Of a stretch of 48,695 bases of DNA, positions 27,409 to 37,112 are shown one piece after another (position 1 is the first letter of the stretch; each line of letters opens with the position of its first letter). This stretch comes from Leptospira interrogans serovar Manilae. GTDB lineage: Bacteria > Spirochaetota > Leptospiria > Leptospirales > Leptospiraceae. The stretch lies in the NCBI GenBank assembly GCA_945887855.1, contig CAMCZP010000017.1, positions 1-48,695 on the forward strand, read 5' to 3'. The notes under the pieces are model-generated. The model worked only from the letters and a program-made list of their open reading frames with translations. It searched no databases and was not told the origin of the DNA. Both the position numbers and the translations under genes were made by a program.

Positions 27409-28246
27409 TACTTTTAGTGGTTACATAAGAATGATGAGTCATACAGGACTTTCTCCAGTGCAATACACTTTTAATTTATCAAACTATCCTAACATCATAA
27501 AAAAAAATATTGGAGAGATTGTACAATCTAGTTTTAAGATAAATGAATTATTGGGAACAAAAATCTCACTCAAATTTTCTGGAGAAATACGATGTGTAGA
27601 TTGTGGAAAGCTCACAAAAAAATCCTTCAATGGGGGATCTTGTTATAAATGTTTTATTTCTCTAGCCTCCAACGATCTTTGTATTCTTAAACCTTCTCTC
27701 TGCCACTATGAAAATGGAACCTGTAGAGAACCAGATTGGGGCAAAAACAATTGTTTTAAAAAACACATTGTGTATCTAGCAAATTCAACAGGAATTAAAG
27801 TGGGTATCACAAAAGAAAATCCATATTCAAAACGATGGGTAGACCAGGGAGCAATATCCGGGCTTCCTATTTTCGAAGTAGAATCTCGAAAACAGAGTGG
27901 AGAAATAGAGGAAGAATTTGCCAAATTTATATCGGATAAATCTTCCTGGCAAAAATTAATTTCTGAAGATTCTGGGCCTATTGATCTTAAAGAAAAATTT
28001 ATGGAATTACAAACAAAAATAGACTGGAAATCCTTTGGGCAATCTATAAAAATTCTAGACGAAGAAGTGGTCCATATCACTTACCCCATCCATTCCTACC
28101 CTCTAAAAAAAAGTTCTCTCAAGCCAGATCCATTAAAACCCTTACACGGCAAACTAATAGGTATCAAAGGACAATACCTATTGTTTGAGCAGGGGGGTAT
28201 CAATATCCGTTCCCTGGAGGGTCACTTTTTAGAGATATCCTGGTGA
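27398..28246 (+). CDS. DUF2797 protein, cysteine-rich with GIY-YIG-like core
   Basis: A 282-residue soluble protein. Residues about 65-115 hold CVDCGKLTKKSF, CYKCF and C...CHYENGTCREPDWG, a likely double zinc-binding module typical of DUF2797. It is followed by HIVYLANSTGIKVGIT and KRWVDQGA, whose spacing resembles the GIY-YIG nuclease core (VY...KVGIT...RW). A nucleic-acid role is therefore possible but unproven. The start is uncertain: TTG at 27398 has AGGAG at the better distance (8 bases), and ATG at 27401 follows directly. It is the last gene of the operon with the MBOAT and NamZ-like genes, ended by a perfect hairpin. Confidence 0.8.
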   Translation: MMNNTFSGYIRMMSHTGLSPVQYTFNLSNYPNIIKKNIGEIVQSSFKINELLGTKISLKFSGEIRCVDCGKLTKKSFNGGSCYKCFISLASNDLCILKPSLCHYENGTCREPDWGKNNCFKKHIVYLANSTGIKVGITKENPYSKRWVDQGAISGLPIFEVESRKQSGEIEEEFAKFISDKSSWQKLISEDSGPIDLKEKFMELQTKIDWKSFGQSIKILDEEVVHITYPIHSYPLKKSSLKPDPLKPLHGKLIGIKGQYLLFEQGGINIRSLEGHFLEISW

Positions 28247-28250
28247 ACTA

Positions 28251-28280
28251 GCCTTGAGCAAATTTTAATTTGCTCAAGGC
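28251..28280. terminator. Bidirectional hairpin terminator between convergent genes
   Basis: GCCTTGAGCAAAT and its perfect complement form a 13-bp stem with a TTTA loop in the 53-bp gap between the DUF2797 gene and nrdJ. The hairpin is symmetric, so it can serve both strands. Confidence 0.85.
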
Positions 28281-28299
28281 GCGCCGAGCTCTCTATTTT

Positions 28300-31200
28300 T
28301 TAGGAGCATCCAGTTGTAGAACCACAAGAGTTGCATTTCAAACAGGAACCATTTCTCACCATTTGAAAGGAACCGCATTCAATACAAGAATCTCCCGTAT
28401 AACCCTGGATGATGGCTGTCTCCCTGGCATCGGCAATAGCAGTGGGTGAAACCTTTGTTATTGTTTGTGTTTGTTTCATCCTTGGTGTGATTACCTCTGT
28501 TAGGGATAGGGGAAGTGGCTGGAAAGTATTAGTTTTTTTTTCAGGCTCTGGAACTAATTGGATAGCCGGTCTAAGTGTTTCTTTTTGTGAGCCAATTTCA
28601 TCACCCTGCAGGTCTTCTGGTTGTACCTGTCCCAATTCATATCTTCCGAGATAGGTAATAGCCAATTCTCTAAATATGTAATCAATAACCGAGGTACTCA
28701 TTTTTATATGGTTGTTACCAGAGACAATTCCATTGGGTTCAAATTTAAAAAATGTAAATGCTTCTACGAATTCTTCCAAAGGAACACCATGTTGGAGCCC
28801 AAGTGATACGGAGATTGCAAATGCATTCATCAAGCTTCTAAACGCAGCCCCTTCTTTGTGCATGTCGATAAAGATTTCACCCAACTGACCATCTTCGTAT
28901 TCCCCTGTACGTAGATAAACCTTGTGGCCTCCCACCATTGCCTTTTGGGTATACCCGGCCCGTCTGCTTGGAAGCTTTCTTCTTTGGGAGATGTACTTGT
29001 ATAGAATTTTTTCGGCAGTTTTTTCTGTGGCTCCCGATTTAAGAGGTAGTACAGATTCCGGTTCTTCTACTTCATTCAATAGATCAATCACTGAATTTAG
29101 GGGTTGGGAAAGTTTAGATCCATCTCTGTACAATGCGTTGGCTTTGATCATGAGTTTCCAGGAGAGTAGGTAAGCATCTTTTACATCTTCGATAGATGCA
29201 TCTTCTGGAAGATTGATTGTTTTGGAAATTGCCCCACTGATAAAAGGTTGTGCTGCTGCCATAGCCCTGATATGTGCCTGGTAGGAGAGATATCTTTTTC
29301 CATACCGACCGCACTTATTTGCACAATCAAAAACCGCTAAGTCCTTTTCTTTTAAAAAGGGAGCATTTTCTATTGTCATTGTACCACACACATAGTCGCC
29401 GGATTTTCTGATATCATCCCTTGAAAACCCAAGGTATTCCAATAAATTAAAGGATAGCGAATTGTATGTTTCTTTCGGGATTTTTAGATTTTTAGAAAGA
29501 AAATCTTCTCCTAACGTAAATTTATTAAATACAAAATTGATATCAAACGCAAATGGTAATTCCCTTTCTATCTTTTCAAGTGCTTCATCCGTGAAACCCT
29601 TTTCTTTGAGAGTTTGTGTATTGATATAAGGTGCGCCATTGAAAGTAGCATACCCCTTGCAATAGTTTACTATGGCTTCCATTTCAGATGAAGAATAGCC
29701 AAGTTTCTTTAAAGCTAAGGGAACAGATTGGTTTATAATCTTAAAATATCCACCACCAGCGAGTTTTTTGTATTTCACCAATGCAAAATCAGGCTCAATT
29801 CCAGTTGTGTCACAATCCATAACTAAACCAATGGTTCCTGTAGGAGCTAAGACTGTAACCTGGGCGTTTCGATAACCAAATTGTTCTCCAAGAGAGAGGG
29901 CAAGGTCAGAATCTTCTTTTGCAGCATTTAATAGATAGGCGGGGCATGTAGAAGAATCAATACCCATAGGCTTGATAGTAAGATTTTCATACTCTTCAGC
30001 AGGAGAATTGTATGCAGCCCTTCTGTGGTTTCTAATCACACGTAGCATATCTTCTTTGTTTTTTTCATAACCAGGAAATGCTCCCAATTCTTCCGCCATA
30101 AGTGCTGATGTTTTATAAGCGGTCATATGCATGATCGAGCTGATAGCACCTGTAATACCCAAAGCTTCTTTTGAATCATATGGGATTCCCATTATCATTA
30201 AAATTGAACCTAAATTTGCATATCCCAAACCTAAAGTTCTAAATTTGTAAGACAATTCAGCGATTTCTTTTGAGGGAAATTGTGCCATGGTTACGGATAT
30301 TTCCAAAATCATTGTCCAGATGGAACATACATATCTAAAAGCCTCTACATCAAAAGTTCCATCTTCTTTTAAAAACTTTTGAAGATTGGCAGATGCCAAA
30401 TTACAGGCTGTGTTATCTAAAAACATATACTCGGAGCATGGATTGGATGCATTGATATCACCATCCTTTGGACAGGTGTGCCATTCATTGATTGTGGTGT
30501 GGTACTGGGTTCCAGGATCAGCACAAGCCCAGGCAGCATACGATATCTTTTCCCAAAGATCCCGTGCTCTTAGAGATTTTGTTGGCTTAGGAGTTCTGTT
30601 TTGTTTTTTAGCTTTTTCTTTTTCAGTTCTAAAAATTAAATTCCAATCCAAATCTTTTTCTACTGCATTCATAAATTCATTTGTAATACGAACTGAGTTG
30701 TTACTATTTTGACCCGATACTGTGGCGTATGCATCAGATTGCCAATCGGTTGTTAGCTCTTCGAAGAGAATTTCTTTGTGACCCTGCTTTGCTAGATCAA
30801 TCACACGTTTTATGTAATTATCCGCACACAAAGCCTTTTTGGCTTCCGAAATAGCTTTTTTTAAGAGAGGATTTTTGGATGGTTCAAACCTTGCCCCTTC
30901 TTCGGTGGTTTCAAACTCAAAACAGGCTTTCATGACTTTATTCAAAGCCCGATTGTTGTGCATTGATCCCGTGACCAGAGAAGCAACTTTTTTCTCTTCC
31001 ACAACCTTCCAATCAATAAATTCTTCCACATCGGGATGATCTAAATCCAAACATACCATCTTTGCTGCTCTTCTTGTAGTACCACCTGACTTGATTGCTC
31101 CGGCTGCCCTATCTCCAATTTTTAAAAAGCTCATAAGCCCAGAACTTTTTCCACCTCCAGAAAGAGTTTCATTTTCCCCTCTCAGGTTGGAAAAGTTTGT

Positions 31201-31896
31201 CCCGGTTCCAGAACCATACTTGAATAACCTTGCTTCCCTTACCCAAAGATCCATGATCCCACCTTCATTTACAAGATCATCATTTACACTTTGGATAAAA
31301 CAAGCATGGGGTTGGGGGTGTTCATAAGAAGATGCAGATCGGGTTAAAATTCCAGACCTCGGATCAACATAGAAGTGCCCCTGAGAAGCACCATCGATAC
31401 CATATGCCCAATGCAGCCCCGTATTGAACCATTGGGGTGAATTGGGAGCAACCATTTGAGAAGCAAGCATATGAATAGTTTCTTCATAAAAAATTCTAGC
31501 ACTATTTTCATCCGTGAAGTAATTATATTTCCAACCCCAATATGTCCAACACCCACTCAACCTGTGAAATACTTGGCGGGAATCAGTCTCACCAGAGTAC
31601 CTATCTTCGGGGAGTAGATTGGCGAGTTTTTCATCGTCAGGGATAGATCTTTGGAGCCATTCGGGAACACCTACTTCTTCTACTTTCTTTAAATACTTAG
31701 GAATCCCTTTTCTACGAAAATATTTTTGGGCTAAGATATCTGTAGCTACTTGTGACCATCCCGAAGGGAGTATAATATCAGAGGCTTCAAATACTTTTGA
31801 ACCATCTGTGTTTGATATTTTAGAATTTCTTTTCTCGAATTCCAGTCCGGGATATAAAACACCATCCTGACGGGTAAAATATCTGTTAATTTTCAT
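28300..31896 (-). CDS. nrdJ: vitamin B12-dependent (class II) ribonucleotide reductase
   Basis: A 1198-residue enzyme that reduces ribonucleotides to deoxyribonucleotides using adenosylcobalamin, with or without oxygen. Visible class II features are [60 protein letters not shown] (the N-x-C-x-E active-site motif) and [19 protein letters not shown]. The C-terminus carries CIECGSF...[13 protein letters not shown], the cysteine-rich zinc-ribbon and redox-shuttle tail of long NrdJ proteins. The start has AGGAG seven bases upstream. I looked for a cobalamin riboswitch or tandem NrdR boxes in its leader and saw neither. Confidence 0.96.
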   Translation of the reverse strand: MKINRYFTRQDGVLYPGLEFEKRNSKISNTDGSKVFEASDIILPSGWSQVATDILAQKYFRRKGIPKYLKKVEEVGVPEWLQRSIPDDEKLANLLPEDRYSGETDSRQVFHRLSGCWTYWGWKYNYFTDENSARIFYEETIHMLASQMVAPNSPQWFNTGLHWAYGIDGASQGHFYVDPRSGILTRSASSYEHPQPHACFIQSVNDDLVNEGGIMDLWVREARLFKYGSGTGTNFSNLRGENETLSGGGKSSGLMSFLKIGDRAAGAIKSGGTTRRAAKMVCLDLDHPDVEEFIDWKVVEEKKVASLVTGSMHNNRALNKVMKACFEFETTEEGARFEPSKNPLLKKAISEAKKALCADNYIKRVIDLAKQGHKEILFEELTTDWQSDAYATVSGQNSNNSVRITNEFMNAVEKDLDWNLIFRTEKEKAKKQNRTPKPTKSLRARDLWEKISYAAWACADPGTQYHTTINEWHTCPKDGDINASNPCSEYMFLDNTACNLASANLQKFLKEDGTFDVEAFRYVCSIWTMILEISVTMAQFPSKEIAELSYKFRTLGLGYANLGSILMIMGIPYDSKEALGITGAISSIMHMTAYKTSALMAEELGAFPGYEKNKEDMLRVIRNHRRAAYNSPAEEYENLTIKPMGIDSSTCPAYLLNAAKEDSDLALSLGEQFGYRNAQVTVLAPTGTIGLVMDCDTTGIEPDFALVKYKKLAGGGYFKIINQSVPLALKKLGYSSSEMEAIVNYCKGYATFNGAPYINTQTLKEKGFTDEALEKIERELPFAFDINFVFNKFTLGEDFLSKNLKIPKETYNSLSFNLLEYLGFSRDDIRKSGDYVCGTMTIENAPFLKEKDLAVFDCANKCGRYGKRYLSYQAHIRAMAAAQPFISGAISKTINLPEDASIEDVKDAYLLSWKLMIKANALYRDGSKLSQPLNSVIDLLNEVEEPESVLPLKSGATEKTAEKILYKYISQRRKLPSRRAGYTQKAMVGGHKVYLRTGEYEDGQLGEIFIDMHKEGAAFRSLMNAFAISVSLGLQHGVPLEEFVEAFTFFKFEPNGIVSGNNHIKMSTSVIDYIFRELAITYLGRYELGQVQPEDLQGDEIGSQKETLRPAIQLVPEPEKKTNTFQPLPLSLTEVITPRMKQTQTITKVSPTAIADARETAIIQGYTGDSCIECGSFQMVRNGSCLKCNSCGSTTGCS

Positions 31897-32147
31897 AGGT
31901 TGCTCCTATTTATTATGTCTCTTGTCATCATATCTTTTAAAGAATAATTCTGCGATAAAAATATGAATCGAAGGTTAATTTTTTTTATAGTCTAACATCC
32001 CTCCAGGACAAAAAAAGAAACTGAATGTATGTTAATTGTAAAAGGTTAATTCCATAGTAATCAGAATTGAACTTGTCTACCCATCTCATTATTTTACTTT
32101 TTTCATTGACACCCTCCAACTAAAAATAAGTATGGAAACGAGCAAAT
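31897..32147. other. Intergenic region between nrdJ and tRNA-Asn
   Basis: This 251-bp stretch holds the nrdJ leader and the tRNA promoter. I see no open reading frame, riboswitch signature or strong hairpin in it. Confidence 0.6.
32106..32136 (+). promoter_or_regulatory. Candidate promoter of tRNA-Asn
   Basis: TTGACA at 32106-32111 is a perfect -35 hexamer. TATGGA at 32131-32136 could be the -10 with a 19-base spacer, placing transcription start a few bases before the tRNA. The long spacer lowers confidence. Confidence 0.45.
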
Positions 32148-32221
<74 letters not shown>

Positions 32222-32373
32222 ATTGTTTGATCATACAAAGCCCACCTTCCACACTAGCAATCTCACTCTATTTTTAAAAATCGACCGCCTGTTACTATTG
32301 ATTTAGCAGCCCTAAAAATGAATTTAATTTACAAAAATCATACATTTAACTAAATAGTTAATCAGTGGTGTTT

Positions 32374-33963
32374 ATGGGAAAAATAAAATATAAGAAGTTG
32401 ATTTCTAATCTCTTAGTAGTACTTCTTTACTTCTTAATAAACCTTTTCTCCTTGTATGCCGAAGCCCAGGTCAATCTCACCATTGAAGATGCTGTTAAAA
32501 ATGTCTTAGAAAACAATCTCACAGTTAAAAATGCTAAAATGGAAATAGCAAAAAGTGATTCCCCAACAATTAAAAATTCATCTAAATATGTTTGGAAAAT
32601 AATAGGTGATGTAAATGTATTTCAAAACGTACTACCTATAAACAATACTACACTTTTTTCAGGTAATAGAATCTCACAAGATAAAATTTCAGCAGCTATT
32701 GAAAAGCAATTTGAGGCCGGAACATATCTAAATATTGAAGGATCCTCAACTAGATTTGACTCGAGTGCATTTGAAGGAGCAATTAGTTATCTAAATCCTG
32801 CTTTTTCCAGGCTCGCAATTGCTCCAATTTATACTAGCGCACTTACATTAAAGATTTCTCAAGAAGTATGGAAATATTCATTTGGGAAGGTTAATCGTAA
32901 TACAGAAAAAATTCTGAGGGTCAAAGCAAAGATAGATAGAGATCAATTAGTCTTTTTACTTACGAATTTAGTTACAAAAACATTAATTGATTATTGGGCA
33001 CTTTCTATTCAGGAATCTTCTGTTTTAGCACTCCAAAAATTATTAAAAAATGCAATTTTTATAAAAGATATTACAATCAGAAAAAGAAACTTAGGATTAT
33101 CAGAACCTTATGAAGTTAATTTGTGGAATGGTGTAGTTTCAAACTTAGAATCCCAATTAGAAAAAGCAAAAACAGATAGAGAAATTGCAAACAGGGATTT
33201 AAAGAGGATTTTGAGTGTGGATTCTAAAATAGAAATTTCTGGTGTTACGGATTTAAATGAAACAATTCCCTTGAACATAAATTTAGAGAATGATCTACAA
33301 TATGCGTTAGACAATAGGGTAGATTTAAAAATTATTCGTAGATCTATAGAATCAGGAAAACTCATCCAAGAAAATGCTGAAGAAGAGGACAACCCATCTA
33401 TTAAACTTACTGGAACTTATTCAACTAGAGCACAAACTCTCTATTCACCTATTGAAAATTTTTACTTAAACAATAGTTATGGAATTGCTACCTTTAAATA
33501 TCCCGAAACAAGGGGAGAGGTAGCCATTGCCTATCCTTTGTGGGACGAAGGAATCAAAGAAACTATTCGTGAATCAAAAGTTAATTTAGCACAATTAAAA
33601 CAGAGAGAAAAAGACCTTATCAAAGAAATAGAAACTGAAGTAAAAAATAGACATGATGCAATATTCGTCTCCCACAAGAATTTAGAAATTTCTAAGAAGA
33701 ACTTTATAGAAGTAGATAAATATTACAAAGGAATAACTGAGAAATTCTCACAGGGAAGATATACAGCAGCAAACCTAAAAAATGCATTGGATACATTAGC
33801 ACAATCTGAATTAGGTGTAATACAAAATAGGGTGAATTTTAATATAAATCTCATTCGATATGAATTAGTGAAAAATTCATTATTCGAAAAATATGGTATA
33901 GACTCTGAATCAATTGTAAATGAGATAGTTAAAAAAAGCAATGACTCCCTCAATGGAAAATGA
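32374..33963 (+). CDS. TolC-family outer membrane efflux protein
   Basis: A 529-residue exported protein (signal peptide ending near SLYAEAQ) made mostly of long helices with two related halves, as in TolC: LTIEDAVKNVLENNLTVKNAKMEI near the start and the second-half repeat YALDNRVDLKIIRRSIESGK, then FIEVDKYYKGITEKFSQGRYTAANLKNALD. It would form the outer membrane channel of a tripartite efflux or secretion system. GTG codons at 32365 and 32368 are alternative starts; no Shine-Dalgarno decides. The only neighbour in the operon is a TetR regulator overlapping its end. No membrane-fusion or inner-membrane pump gene is adjacent. Confidence 0.88.
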   Translation: MGKIKYKKLISNLLVVLLYFLINLFSLYAEAQVNLTIEDAVKNVLENNLTVKNAKMEIAKSDSPTIKNSSKYVWKIIGDVNVFQNVLPINNTTLFSGNRISQDKISAAIEKQFEAGTYLNIEGSSTRFDSSAFEGAISYLNPAFSRLAIAPIYTSALTLKISQEVWKYSFGKVNRNTEKILRVKAKIDRDQLVFLLTNLVTKTLIDYWALSIQESSVLALQKLLKNAIFIKDITIRKRNLGLSEPYEVNLWNGVVSNLESQLEKAKTDREIANRDLKRILSVDSKIEISGVTDLNETIPLNINLENDLQYALDNRVDLKIIRRSIESGKLIQENAEEEDNPSIKLTGTYSTRAQTLYSPIENFYLNNSYGIATFKYPETRGEVAIAYPLWDEGIKETIRESKVNLAQLKQREKDLIKEIETEVKNRHDAIFVSHKNLEISKKNFIEVDKYYKGITEKFSQGRYTAANLKNALDTLAQSELGVIQNRVNFNINLIRYELVKNSLFEKYGIDSESIVNEIVKKSNDSLNGK

Positions 33964-34555
33964 AACACATTCAAAAATTCTAAATGCTGCAAAACATGTT
34001 TTTTCTAGAGATGGGTTCAATGGTGCAAGAATAGACCAAATTACAAAAGAAGCCAATGTAAATAAGGCCATGATCTACTACCACTTCAAGAGTAAAGATG
34101 ATCTGTACGATGCGGTAGTAGACTCAATCTTTGCAAAAGACAGCCTCCATCTTATAAAAAATACAGGTGACCAAGATTTTCATTTTGCTAAGCTAGAAAG
34201 GTTGATCCTTTTCTTTTTTGAAAAAATGGAATCTAATAAAGTGGAAAGATGCTCCATCATTGCAAGGGAAATGGTTTCCAAAAGCGATATTTTTATAAAA
34301 ATGCGGGATAAATATTGGATTCCTGATTTCAAAATCATAATTGAAATTTTAGAGTCTGGAAAAGAAAAAGGAGAATTTAAATTTTCCCAGCCTGCAGAGC
34401 TAATTGCTTTCACTATCATTTCTCATATTGTTTTTTATAAAATCAGTGAAGTCACCTATGCGGATTCAGAACTTTACGATACTCTTTATCCTAAAAATAA
34501 CCAAGAGCGTATGATTTTATATTTACACGAACTATTAAAAAAAATTATATTATAA
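33941..34555 (+). CDS. TetR/AcrR-family transcriptional regulator
   Basis: A 204-residue repressor-type protein. The N-terminal helix-turn-helix is typical (ILNAAKHVFSRDGFNGARIDQITKEANVNKAMIYYHFKSKDDLYDAV, residues about 12-58), followed by a helical ligand-binding domain of the usual length. The start at 33941 overlaps the TolC gene by 23 bp; an ATG at 33953 is possible. It probably controls the TolC gene with which it is co-transcribed, so the operator should lie upstream of 32365. Its 3' end overlaps the convergent DUF1569 gene by 6 bp. Confidence 0.92.
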   Translation: MTPSMENETHSKILNAAKHVFSRDGFNGARIDQITKEANVNKAMIYYHFKSKDDLYDAVVDSIFAKDSLHLIKNTGDQDFHFAKLERLILFFFEKMESNKVERCSIIAREMVSKSDIFIKMRDKYWIPDFKIIIEILESGKEKGEFKFSQPAELIAFTIISHIVFYKISEVTYADSELYDTLYPKNNQERMILYLHELLKKIIL

Positions 34556-35104
34556 ACCTTCCATTAAATTGAAATGATTTGCTATATGCATAGCATGGAT
34601 TTTATCATAATCAGATTTGTTTACAGATCCATACACAAAATGAGGAGCAAATTCTCCAGAGTGGTTTGTAAAAGTAGTGATTGCATTTTTTAGCCTCAAC
34701 AAACCAAGAGAATAATCAATAGATGCATCAGGCAATGGGGGAGCCCCGGGGATAGGATCCGCAAGGTTATGCTTCATAAATCCTCGGGATAAAAATAAAG
34801 TTAAGACTACTTTTCCAATTGTTTTTTGAAAAAGTATATTTTTATTTTCTGGGTAGCCCGTAATTGAATATTCAATACTTTGTGCACAGTGGTGGAATAC
34901 ACGGTTGGCATCCCATTGGCCTGTAGCTTTAAAATTGGGATTGTTACTAAGTGAATCCAATAGTTTAAGTGTGGAATCCAAGGAACTTAATCGCAGAGAA
35001 TTTTTCATGTCAGTATCATCATCCTTACATTTAACAAGTGAGCTTATCATAATTCCAGTAAAAAGAAATACAAATTGTTTTCTAGTGATTGAAATTTTTT
35101 CCAT
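34550..35104 (-). CDS. DUF1569 (DinB-like) exported lipoprotein
   Basis: A 184-residue protein. The N-terminus SITRKQFVFLFTGIMISSLVKC looks like a Tat-type or ordinary signal with a C-terminal lipidation cysteine. The body matches DUF1569: ATGQWDANRVFHHCAQSIEYSITGYP, LSRGFMKHNLADPIPGAPPLP, then GEFAPHFVYGSVNKSDYDKIHAMHIANH. Conserved histidines resemble the metal site of DinB-fold proteins. The function is unknown. I start at the ATG at 35104, one base after the dut stop, rather than at an upstream codon inside dut. It is the last gene of the lipoprotein-dut-DUF1569 operon. Confidence 0.8.
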   Translation of the reverse strand: MEKISITRKQFVFLFTGIMISSLVKCKDDDTDMKNSLRLSSLDSTLKLLDSLSNNPNFKATGQWDANRVFHHCAQSIEYSITGYPENKNILFQKTIGKVVLTLFLSRGFMKHNLADPIPGAPPLPDASIDYSLGLLRLKNAITTFTNHSGEFAPHFVYGSVNKSDYDKIHAMHIANHFNLMEGL

Positions 35105-35105
35105 T

Positions 35106-35555
35106 TTATAATCCGGTAGATCCAAATCCACCAGTTCCCCGTTCCGTGCTATCCAATTGGTTACAAATTTCCCAGTCAATTTCTAAAGATCTTCTAACTA
35201 AAATTTGTGCTATTCTCATTTTATGTTCAATGTGAAATGAATGGGTTCCAAAATTTACCATGCATACCATGATTTCTCCCCTATAATCAGAATCAATTGT
35301 GCCCGGACTATTTGGCAAAAGAAGTAAGTTTTTTGTAGACAATCCTGATCTAGGCCTAATCTCCACATCAAATCCATAAGGTATAGCCAGAGAGATTCCC
35401 GTTGGGATATAAACTCTCGATTGAACTGGAATTTCTATACCCTCCGGGCAATAGGAATATAGATCATACCCACAAGCCCCGGAAGATTGTTGTGATGGTA
35501 AAATTGCATCTTCTTTTAATTTCATAATTTGGATTTTAATTTGTTCCATTTTCAA
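35106..35555 (-). CDS. dut: deoxyuridine triphosphatase (dUTPase)
   Basis: A 149-residue trimeric dUTPase that cuts dUTP to dUMP and pyrophosphate, keeping uracil out of DNA and supplying dTMP synthesis. The five motifs are present: ACGYDLYS, IRPRSGLS, NSPGTIDSDYRGEI with the catalytic aspartate, MRIAQILVR and the C-terminal RGTGGFGSTG arm. The TTG at 35555 has GGGG at the proper distance, while the ATG at 35549 is too far from it, so I keep the TTG start. It overlaps the preceding lipoprotein gene by 20 bp and is 1 base from the DUF1569 gene. Confidence 0.95.
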   Translation of the reverse strand: MKMEQIKIQIMKLKEDAILPSQQSSGACGYDLYSYCPEGIEIPVQSRVYIPTGISLAIPYGFDVEIRPRSGLSTKNLLLLPNSPGTIDSDYRGEIMVCMVNFGTHSFHIEHKMRIAQILVRRSLEIDWEICNQLDSTERGTGGFGSTGL

Positions 35556-36192
35556 ATATATTCCCCTTTATAATTTCTTGTATACTATCTAAACATTTAA
35601 GGTTGATTTTATCCATAGAGCAGCAATTCATAATTTTTTTCTTACTATCTATATCATTTACTAATATAAATTTAATGAATAAATTTTTTTCATAATATGG
35701 GTATAGTCCCAGAGGATACAATGGTAAATAAAAAAAATTAATAAGGTTTTTCCAATTATCCAAAGATGACTTTTGAGATATTTCTGGATAAAAAATATAT
35801 AAATCTTCAGGATTAAAAAAAACTAACTGTGTATGATATGAATTTAAAAAACCGGAATCATTTAGTTGAATGGTTTCTCTCCCGTAAAAATATCTTTTTT
35901 TATTTAGAGTGATATTAAATTCAAATTTTTGAAACCCATTGTTTAATTTACTACAAAAAATAGATTCTCCACTATCAATTTTTTTATTTATAACTTCAGA
36001 TAGTTCAACTTTATTTAATTTAACCAATATTTTTTTTGAGTCAAACATATGAGTGTTGCGTAATATTGGATCATGTAAATAGAAAATTAAATTGGAATCT
36101 AAACTATTTCCAATTGGCATTGGAATACTTTCTTTTGTTATTTTATTACAAGACAATATAATAAAAAATAATAATAAAATGTATAAATTCAT
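35536..36192 (-). CDS. putative lipoprotein of unknown function
   Basis: A 218-residue protein with a lipoprotein signal (LYILLLFFIILSC, Cys15). The body is rich in Asn, Lys, Phe and Tyr, with likely beta strands (KFEFNITLNKKRYFYGRETIQL) and no recognised domain. The C-terminus contains CCSMDKINLKC, which could form disulfides outside the cytoplasm. It heads the operon with dut and the DUF1569 gene. Repeat copy C lies 14 bp upstream of its start. Confidence 0.65.
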   Translation of the reverse strand: MNLYILLLFFIILSCNKITKESIPMPIGNSLDSNLIFYLHDPILRNTHMFDSKKILVKLNKVELSEVINKKIDSGESIFCSKLNNGFQKFEFNITLNKKRYFYGRETIQLNDSGFLNSYHTQLVFFNPEDLYIFYPEISQKSSLDNWKNLINFFYLPLYPLGLYPYYEKNLFIKFILVNDIDSKKKIMNCCSMDKINLKCLDSIQEIIKGNIFENGTN

Positions 36193-36206
36193 ACTTTGAA
36201 ATATTT

Positions 36207-36309
36207 ATGACGCAACTGCAATAACTATCTTTTTCCGCCGGCAGGCGGAAAAAAGCCTAGGATTGTTGCGAATAAAATTGCAAAAACTGACTTTTTGCAG
36301 GAACGCCAT
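36207..36309 (+). repeat. Intergenic hairpin repeat, copy C (103 bp)
   Basis: A 103-base element matching copy B (opposite strand at 15341) without gaps. It begins ATGACGCAACTGCA and ends TGCAGGAACGCCAT, which pair partly as terminal inverted repeats. Inside are a perfect stem TTTTTCCGCC/GGCGGAAAAA with a GGCA loop, CGCAAC pairing with GTTGCG around it, and a second hairpin TGCAAAAA/TTTTTGCA with a CTGAC loop. It lies between the rlmB-type gene and the lipoprotein start, both on the minus strand. Confidence 0.9.
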
Positions 36310-36338
36310 TTATAATTATTTATATTAGCCTATACTTT

Positions 36339-37112
36339 TTATATTCGATTTATAATTCTATCTAGCACAATTCCACACGAGACAGCAACATTTAGTGAGG
36401 AGATTTCTCCATGCATGGGAATTCTTAACTTAAAATCTGAGTTTTCATTTAATAGTCTTTTTACGCCTTTTTCTTCGTTTCCTAAGACTATAGCTAATTC
36501 ATTAGCTTCCGGTAGTCCCGACCAGTCTTCAGATCCAGAATCAGACGTTATCACAATCCAGTATCCTTTTTCTTTGAGCAATTCTAAGGTTTGGTTTAGG
36601 TTTGTAACTCTAAACAATTGGATGTGATGGAGTGCACCAGAACTAATTCTTTCCACAGTGTCATTGATGGGAGCCATATCTCTCTCGGGAATTATGATAT
36701 GCGTAATACCAAAACACTCTGCAGTTCTCAATATACTTCCCAAATTTCCAGTATCCATAATACGATCTAATACTAATAAAGTTTTTTTTTCTAAACTGAT
36801 ATCATCTAAAAGTTCATCTAAGGATTTATAAAGTTTTGATTCCTTTCTAGGTGTTGTGAGTAGGAGTATACCCTGGTGATTTTTTCCGGGAAGTAGGCTA
36901 TCTAGGTCACCATTGGAGACATAGGTAATTTTAATAGAGGAGGGAATTATACTTAAAATTTCTGTTTGGATATCTTTAGATGGATTTTTTTTTACGAGAA
37001 CTTCTTTGATCCCCCAATCTTTTGGAGAAATATTAGAGTTTATATTTTTTTTTATAAATTCCAATACATTTCTTTTTCCATAGGTTTTTATTGAATTTAT
37101 TTTCTTTTCCAT
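36339..37112 (-). CDS. rlmB: SpoU-family RNA 2'-O-methyltransferase (RlmB/TrmH-like)
   Basis: A 257-residue SPOUT methyltransferase. The three family motifs are present: DRIMDTGNLGSILRTAECFG (motif 1), VLGNEEKGV (motif 2) and IPMHGEISSLNVAVSCGIVL (motif 3), forming the knotted SAM site. An N-terminal substrate-binding domain (about 1-90) with GKNHQGILL is of the RlmB type, which methylates G2251 of 23S rRNA in E. coli. The exact target is inferred. It overlaps cysS by 16 bp; in many bacteria the two are likewise linked. Confidence 0.85.
   Translation of the reverse strand: MEKKINSIKTYGKRNVLEFIKKNINSNISPKDWGIKEVLVKKNPSKDIQTEILSIIPSSIKITYVSNGDLDSLLPGKNHQGILLLTTPRKESKLYKSLDELLDDISLEKKTLLVLDRIMDTGNLGSILRTAECFGITHIIIPERDMAPINDTVERISSGALHHIQLFRVTNLNQTLELLKEKGYWIVITSDSGSEDWSGLPEANELAIVLGNEEKGVKRLLNENSDFKLRIPMHGEISSLNVAVSCGIVLDRIINRI

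Noticed and set aside
31897..32147. Cobalamin riboswitch or NrdR boxes ahead of the B12-dependent reductase
   Set aside because: I searched the leader for the B12-box core (GCCACTG) and for paired ACA-type NrdR palindromes and saw neither.
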